From Vibrio fortis (GTDB taxonomy: Bacteria > Pseudomonadota > Gammaproteobacteria > Enterobacterales > Vibrionaceae), in contig NZ_JFFR01000005.1 of assembly GCF_000695685.1 (NCBI RefSeq), positions 1 through 64,000 on the forward strand: a stretch of 64,000 nt of DNA, written 5' to 3'. Below, one piece after another: positions 59,750 through 64,000 of the stretch. The first letter of the stretch is position 1. The number at the start of each line of letters is the position of its first letter. The notes beneath the pieces were generated by a model. It did not search any database and was not told the origin of the DNA. It saw only the letters and a program-made list of their open reading frames with translations. The translations under genes were made by a program, and so were the position numbers.

Positions 59750-60097
59750 ATGCCAAATTTAGTTCTTGAGTACTCAAACTCGGTGGATGAGCGAGTGAAT
59801 GTACAAGGTTTGCTAGAAGATCTCCATCAAGTTGCATTACACTGTGGGTTGTTTGATGCGCCTTCTGTCAAATCTCGTTCTCTGCGTTGCCACAATTGGC
59901 TAGTAGGGGAAGAGGACGACAGTGTGGACTTTATTCATATCAGCTTTGAGTTACTTTCTGGCCGCACTGATGAGCAGAAAAGAGAATTGTCACGAGCATT
60001 AATGGTGGTGCTGCAAGAGCAAGCAAGCCATGTAAGAAGCCTGACAGTGAACATTCGCGATATGGACATCAACAGTTTTCAAAAAGTGATTAATTAA
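59750..60097 (+). CDS. 5-carboxymethyl-2-hydroxymuconate isomerase-family tautomerase
   Basis: A 115-residue protein of the CHMI branch of the tautomerase superfamily, with the N-terminal MPNLVLEYSNSV that exposes the catalytic Pro1 after Met removal. In E. coli the named enzyme acts in homoprotocatechuate breakdown. No other gene of that pathway is nearby, so the true substrate is uncertain. AGGAAG precedes the ATG. A DUF805 gene follows after 47 bases. Confidence 0.82.
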   Translation: MPNLVLEYSNSVDERVNVQGLLEDLHQVALHCGLFDAPSVKSRSLRCHNWLVGEEDDSVDFIHISFELLSGRTDEQKRELSRALMVVLQEQASHVRSLTVNIRDMDINSFQKVIN

Positions 60098-60144
60098 TTT
60101 TTGCAGCCCTTTTTGGCCGCATCCCAAATTAGAGTGTGTTTAAG

Positions 60145-60567
60145 ATGTCGATGAAAGCGTTACTGTTTTCCTTCCAAGGAAGAATCAGCCGTAAAACCTA
60201 CTGGATTTGGAACGTATTTTACTACGTTGCGATTACGGGCTTTGCCTCCGGTATCTCTGTGTTGTTCCCTGCATACTCATACATCTTATTGCCAATCTTC
60301 TTACTGATGCTGGTGACTCCTGATTTGGCAGTCACGGCAAAACGCTGGCATGACCGCAATAAATCAAACATGTGGCTGCTACTGAATGTGCCTTTAGTTT
60401 TGGGGCGTCTAGCATCGCCAATGGCGACACCAACCGCAGAAACTGTTTCGCCAATTCATATGGTGGCAACGGTCGCTGCATTGGTGTGTGGCTTATGGAT
60501 TCTGGTTGAGTGTGGCTTTTTGAAGGGCACTGAAGGTCGTAATGATTACGGTGACGAACCGCAGTAA
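60145..60567 (+). CDS. DUF805 family membrane protein
   Basis: A 140-residue protein with three or four hydrophobic helices after the family opening LLFSFQGRISRKTYWIW. KRWHDRNKSNMW lies near residues 72-83. The function is unknown. E. coli has a DUF805 gene (yiiR) in the same tpiA-glpX interval, so the position is old. An ATG two codons on and a GTG three codons back are alternative starts. Confidence 0.82.
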   Translation: MSMKALLFSFQGRISRKTYWIWNVFYYVAITGFASGISVLFPAYSYILLPIFLLMLVTPDLAVTAKRWHDRNKSNMWLLLNVPLVLGRLASPMATPTAETVSPIHMVATVAALVCGLWILVECGFLKGTEGRNDYGDEPQ

Positions 60568-60603
60568 CTGCAGAGAAGCATTAAGCTAAAAGTATTTAGA
60601 ATG

Positions 60604-60630
60604 AAAAAGGAGGCATATCGCCTCCTTTTT
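60604..60630. terminator. Bidirectional terminator between the DUF805 and DUF3135 genes
   Basis: AAAAAGGAGGC pairs perfectly with GCCTCCTTTTT around five bases. It serves both convergent genes. Confidence 0.93.
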
Positions 60631-60649
60631 TGTATCGGTTCCCTAAGGG

Positions 60650-60988
60650 TTAGTCGGTGTTTCTTGGTTTAAATGCAATGATGGTCGCTTGTGGTGGCTC
60701 TGAGTTCGAATTGTTGCCCTGAAGCGCTTCCTGAAACTTGCAGACCTGACAACGCAACTCTCGCATTAACACAACGTTGGTTTGGTGAGGGTTTTTGCAG
60801 CGGCTGACCACTAAGTCGATGTGGCTCTGTTGGGCGCGCAGTCTGTCTTGCATGATGTGAGAAGCAGAGCAGATCATCTGCTCACACATGTCATGCTTGA
60901 GTTGGTTGAACGCATTCGGATCTCGCTGAGCAAGTTCAACCAATTCATCGAAAGGGGGCAGTTTGAGATCGGGTTGAGGATGTCCCAT
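60650..60988 (-). CDS. DUF3135 family protein
   Basis: A 112-residue soluble protein. LPPFDELVELAQRDPNAFNQ near residues 11-30 is the family signature as I know it. A CKNPHQTN stretch and a CQVC pair near 81-84 are the only other landmarks. The function is unknown. It is followed upstream, on the same strand, by the SufR-like regulator gene after about 118 bases. Confidence 0.7.
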   Translation of the reverse strand: MGHPQPDLKLPPFDELVELAQRDPNAFNQLKHDMCEQMICSASHIMQDRLRAQQSHIDLVVSRCKNPHQTNVVLMRELRCQVCKFQEALQGNNSNSEPPQATIIAFKPRNTD

Positions 60989-61105
60989 CTTTCTTTCCTT
61001 AGTGATGCATCGTGAGTGAGATGCTTTAAGCTTAAGAAAGAAATCTGGTTATTTTTTGTTCAGTTTGTGTTCTTCTCAAATTTGAGACAGCAATGGACGA
61101 TGACG

Positions 61106-61723
61106 CTAAAGTGGAATGACGGTGTATGTACAGCGACGCTCACCCGCAATAATGTGTTCGGAACGACTGATATTGCAGTCATTTTTGAGCAGCTCGGTAA
61201 ACACATTTAGCTCTGATTGGCACAAGCTTGGACAGCGTGTCGCGGCTTTACAGATAGGGCAGTGGTTTTCAATCAAGACGTAGTGATCGCCTTCATCGTG
61301 CAGCTCGGCCATGTAGCCTTCATCTTCACGCAGTTGGGTGAGGGTTTGGAGTTTGCTAAGAAGATCATCACAATTGACTAAGGCTTGTTGGTACTGCTTA
61401 AGAGTTGATTGCTCGCGCTCTGCTGCGACTTTGGCAAGGCCTTCTTTTCCAAATAGGTTTTCCACGGCATCGATAACTTGAATGGTCAGTTCACCGTGAC
61501 GATCAGAAAACTGATTGTGTCCTTGTTGGGTTAGAGACCAGTGGCGCGTTGGGCGACCGACTTTTACTTTAACGTCATGAAACGCCAGAATACCATCATC
61601 TTCTAGGCTTTGGAGATGCTGCCTTGCACCCATGGTGGTCATGCCAAACTCTTGTGCGAGCTGCTTAGCAGTAACGGCTCCATGGCGCTTAATGGTGTGT
61701 AAAATTCTGTCGCTTGTTTTCAT
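61106..61723 (-). CDS. SufR-like helix-turn-helix regulator with C-terminal cysteines
   Basis: A 205-residue transcription factor. The N-terminal winged helix reads ILHTIKRHGAVTAKQLAQEF, followed by MTTMGARQHLQSLEDDGIL and a wing at KVGRPTRHWSLT. A coiled linker follows. The C-terminal domain has HCPICKAATRCPSLC and AGERRCTYTV, cysteines placed as in SufR-type Fe-S or metal sensors (COG2345). The ligand and targets are unknown. It is divergent from nothing and lies between the DUF3135 gene and glpX on the same strand. Confidence 0.75.
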   Translation of the reverse strand: MKTSDRILHTIKRHGAVTAKQLAQEFGMTTMGARQHLQSLEDDGILAFHDVKVKVGRPTRHWSLTQQGHNQFSDRHGELTIQVIDAVENLFGKEGLAKVAAEREQSTLKQYQQALVNCDDLLSKLQTLTQLREDEGYMAELHDEGDHYVLIENHCPICKAATRCPSLCQSELNVFTELLKNDCNISRSEHIIAGERRCTYTVIPL

Positions 61724-61811
61724 ACTATCCCTACCTTATGAACCCTACTATTATGAGGCAAGGCATTTATAAAGCAAACCATTTACTATAGCCATCCGAC
61801 AGCATCGCTAT

Positions 61812-61845
61812 AAAAAGAAAAGGCCAGCATCAAAGTGCTAGCCTT
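61812..61845 (-). terminator. Intrinsic terminator after glpX
   Basis: AAGGCTAGCA pairs with TGCTGGCCTT with one mismatch and is followed by a T-rich run on the minus strand. Confidence 0.85.
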
Positions 61846-61871
61846 AAACAAAGTTTGCGTGGTGGTCGTTA

Positions 61872-62879
61872 TTACAGAATGTGACCGATCACTTCTGGGT
61901 CTTTGCGCTCAAGGTAGTGAATCGACTTGATGCGACGAATCGTACGACAGCGTCCACGAATCAGCAGAGTCTCAGTGGTTGCGATGTTGCCTTGACGGGT
62001 GATGCCCTCTAGCAGATCACCTTTAGTGATGCCAGTTGCTGAGAATACGACGTTATCACTGCGCGCCATATCTTCCATCTTTAAGACCACACCTGCAGTT
62101 ACGCCCATTTCAGCACAACGCTCAAGTTCCAGTTCACCGTGCTTACGGTTCTCTTCGTTGTCGCCTTTCACTTCATGACGTGGCAGCAAACGACCATGCA
62201 TGTCGCCATCTAGTGCGCGAATTACTGCTGCTGATACCACACCTTCTGGCGCGCCACCGATGCAGTACATCACGTCCACTTCGCTGTCTGGCATACAAGT
62301 TAGGATAGAAGCGGCGACATCACCGTCTGGCACAGCAAACACGCGCACGCCCATCGCTTGCATTTCTGCGATCACTTGGTCGTGACGAGGTTTAGCTAGC
62401 GTGGTTACCACAAGCGTATCTAGAGATTTGCCCAGTGCTTTAGCGATGTTCTCTAGGTTCTCTTTTAGTGGCTTTTCTAGGTCGATAGCACCTTTAGCGC
62501 CAGGGCCAACAACCAGTTTTTCCATGTACATGTCAGGCGCTTTTAAGAAGCTGCCTTTTTCACCCGCTGCTAGTACAGCCAGTGCGTTTGACTGGCCCAT
62601 AGCCGTCATACGTGTCCCTTCGATTGGGTCAACGGCGATATCAACTGCATCACCACCAACACCGACATTCTCACCGATGTATAGCATCGGAGCATCATCG
62701 ATTTCGCCTTCACCAATCACGATTTCACCGCTGATTTCGGTTTTGTTGAGCAGGCTACGCATGACTTCTACTGCGGCACCATCGGCAGCGTTTTTATCAC
62801 CACGGCCAAGCCATTTATAACCTGCTAGTGCTGCACCTTCAGTGACACGAGAAAATGCCATTGCTAAATCGCGTTTCAT
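61872..62879 (-). CDS. glpX: Class II fructose-1,6-bisphosphatase
   Basis: GlpX hydrolyses fructose 1,6-bisphosphate in gluconeogenesis. The 335 residues equal the E. coli protein length class. Metal-binding signatures are GEGEIDDAPMLY near residues 57-68 and DIAVDPIEGTRM near 80-91. In E. coli glpX follows glpFK, which are missing here: zapB is the divergent neighbour. Confidence 0.96.
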   Translation of the reverse strand: MKRDLAMAFSRVTEGAALAGYKWLGRGDKNAADGAAVEVMRSLLNKTEISGEIVIGEGEIDDAPMLYIGENVGVGGDAVDIAVDPIEGTRMTAMGQSNALAVLAAGEKGSFLKAPDMYMEKLVVGPGAKGAIDLEKPLKENLENIAKALGKSLDTLVVTTLAKPRHDQVIAEMQAMGVRVFAVPDGDVAASILTCMPDSEVDVMYCIGGAPEGVVSAAVIRALDGDMHGRLLPRHEVKGDNEENRKHGELELERCAEMGVTAGVVLKMEDMARSDNVVFSATGITKGDLLEGITRQGNIATTETLLIRGRCRTIRRIKSIHYLERKDPEVIGHIL

Positions 62880-63203
62880 GCGGACTCCAAAATTTTCAAA
62901 GGGGGAATAGAAATTTCGCGGCGGATTTTACCATAGTTCAAAGGAAACGTTTGCTTTTTTGCTTTTGTGGCTTTGTTTACGATCAAAGCAGAGCTGAAAT
63001 TTTAAAATATTCACTGAAATAATCAGTTAGGTAATAGTGCTGGCACAATTAACGTCAATATTCGGTAAAAAGCGATGTTTTTTTCATCGAATGGCGCAAA
63101 ATATCGAAGATATAGAGTGTTTATCCGTGCTCTGCTGAGTAGAATGGGGCAATAAGTGGAGTGAACCTTCAACATCAAATGGATAACTTAAAGGTAGGCC
63201 AGA
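62880..63203. other. glpX-zapB divergent region (324 bases)
   Basis: AT-rich, with no gene-sized frame. A 26-codon ATG frame at 63075-63155 has no ribosome site. In E. coli glpFK lie in this interval. I see no clear remnants. Confidence 0.55.
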
Positions 63204-63446
63204 ATGTCTTTTGAAGTACTAGAGCAACTAGAAGCAAAAATTCAAACAGCAGTTGATACTATTGCACTTCTGCAAATGGAAGTAGAAGAGCTAAAAGAAG
63301 AGAAGCAGCAGCTAGCGACAGAAGCTGGTGAGCTAAAAGCAAGCCGTGAAGAGCTAGAGCAAAAAACTCAGCAAATGCAGCAAGAGCATGCAGCATGGCA
63401 AGATCGCATTCGCAGCCTACTAGGCAAGATGGACGAAGTTGAGTAA
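63204..63446 (+). CDS. zapB: Cell division protein ZapB
   Basis: An 80-residue coiled-coil protein that joins the Z-ring through ZapA. Nearly the entire chain is heptad-patterned ([20 protein letters not shown] then repeating E/K/L), as in E. coli ZapB. The ATG follows AAAGGTAGGCCAGA. It is convergent with rraA, as in E. coli. Confidence 0.96.
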   Translation: MSFEVLEQLEAKIQTAVDTIALLQMEVEELKEEKQQLATEAGELKASREELEQKTQQMQQEHAAWQDRIRSLLGKMDEVE

Positions 63447-63475
63447 TCCACTTTTGCTGCGATAAACGCTGATGA

Positions 63476-63506
63476 AAAAAATGCCCGCTTGTTAGCGGGC
63501 ATTTTT
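63476..63506. terminator. Bidirectional terminator between zapB and rraA
   Basis: AAAAATGCCCGC pairs with GCGGGCATTTTT around TTGTTA. Confidence 0.94.
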
Positions 63507-63513
63507 GTATCAA

Positions 63514-64000
63514 CTATTCGTTCTCATCGTCTTCTGCATCAAGCTCGAACTCTACATCGAGTGGCTCTGGTGACAGAATGATGCCGGTGTTATCGGCATA
63601 GAGGTAATCTTCAGGTAGGAAGCTAACACTGCCAAAGTTGACTGGAACATCGACTTCGCCGACACCATCTTGTACAGCGCCAACTGGAATAGAAGCAAGG
63701 GCTTGAATACCGAGATTCATATCTTCTAGTTCGTCTACTTCGCGAACGCAGCCATACACCACGATACCTTCCCACTCATTGTCTTCGGCTAGCAGTGCCA
63801 ATTCGGCATCAATCAGCGCTTTACGCAGTGAGCCACCACCGTCAATCAACAACACACGACCCAAGCCGTCTTGTTCTAGCACGGAGCGGATCAGCGCGTT
63901 GTCCTCGAAACATTTGAGTGTCGTGATCTGTCCAGCAAAGGAGGCTCTTCCACCAAAGTTGCTGAACATCGGCTCTACGACATCCACTTGGTCTAGATAG
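63514..64000 (-). CDS. rraA: Ribonuclease E activity regulator RraA (start beyond window)
   Basis: RraA is a trimeric protein that binds and inhibits RNase E. The visible 161 residues run from [20 protein letters not shown] to the acidic tail [31 protein letters not shown] lies near the middle. The frame runs open through the right edge, and homologues need only about a dozen more residues at the N-terminus. GTG at 63987 is internal, not a start. Confidence 0.95.
   Translation of the reverse strand, partial: YLDQVDVVEPMFSNFGGRASFAGQITTLKCFEDNALIRSVLEQDGLGRVLLIDGGGSLRKALIDAELALLAEDNEWEGIVVYGCVREVDELEDMNLGIQALASIPVGAVQDGVGEVDVPVNFGSVSFLPEDYLYADNTGIILSPEPLDVEFELDAEDDENE

Noticed and set aside
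63075..63155. 26-codon ATG frame upstream of zapB (basic peptide)
   Set aside because: No ribosome-binding site and low-complexity start. Likely chance.
1..64000. CRISPR arrays, transposases, integrases, phage genes
   Set aside because: No direct repeat arrays or mobile-element proteins were seen anywhere in the window.

Overview
This window is a piece of the larger chromosome of a Vibrio (Gammaproteobacteria). The call rests on protein sequence, moderate GC, dense intrinsic terminators, and gene orders shared with Vibrio and partly with E. coli. No rRNA, tRNA, insertion sequence, phage, integron or CRISPR array was seen. Almost all of it is core genome. The species cannot be fixed from the sequence alone.

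Layout. 1-12.4 kb: end of an EF-Tu gene, secE-nusG, the ribosomal protein block rplK-rplA and rplJ-rplL, then rpoB-rpoC, with hairpin attenuators and an L10 leader between units. 12.5-23.3 kb: rsd, nudC, hemE, a DUF4136 lipoprotein, a 2-hydroxyacid dehydrogenase, yjaG, a CNNM/CBS membrane protein, hupA, a yjaH-like lipoprotein, purD and purH. This is the E. coli rsd-nudC-hemE-yjaG-hupA-yjaH-purDH neighbourhood with substitutions. 23.5-30.5 kb: zntR, the prmA-dusB-fis operon, a DUF4397 lipoprotein, and aroQ-accB-accC.

30.7-46.2 kb: an acetate-metabolism neighbourhood. It holds acs, a DEDDh exonuclease, a cNMP/CBS/DUF294 protein, an MFS transporter, the transporter-fused hybrid kinase CrbS, fumC with a FagA-like gene behind a Fur box, an ActP-type symporter with its small subunit, a MarC protein and the response regulator CrbR. 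In V. cholerae CrbS/CrbR drives acs, so sensor, regulator, transporter and enzyme lie together here.

46.3-52.2 kb: dsbD, dcuA, aspA and divergent fxsA (anaerobic C4-dicarboxylate/aspartate use plus periplasmic thiol reduction). 52.2-64 kb: trmL, sodA with a Fur box and a Shine-Dalgarno hairpin, cpxA-cpxR divergent from cpxP, fieF, pfkA, tpiA, a CHMI-family tautomerase, a DUF805 protein, a DUF3135 protein, a SufR-like regulator, glpX, zapB and the start-truncated rraA.

I found no convincing new multi-gene system. The points most worth a second look are non-coding. They are an intrinsic terminator on the minus strand between nudC and hemE that serves no annotated gene (possible small RNA), a perfect hairpin burying the sodA ribosome-binding site, a similar hairpin between hupA and its downstream lipoprotein, a palindrome in the rsd leader, and a short motif shared by three intergenic regions.
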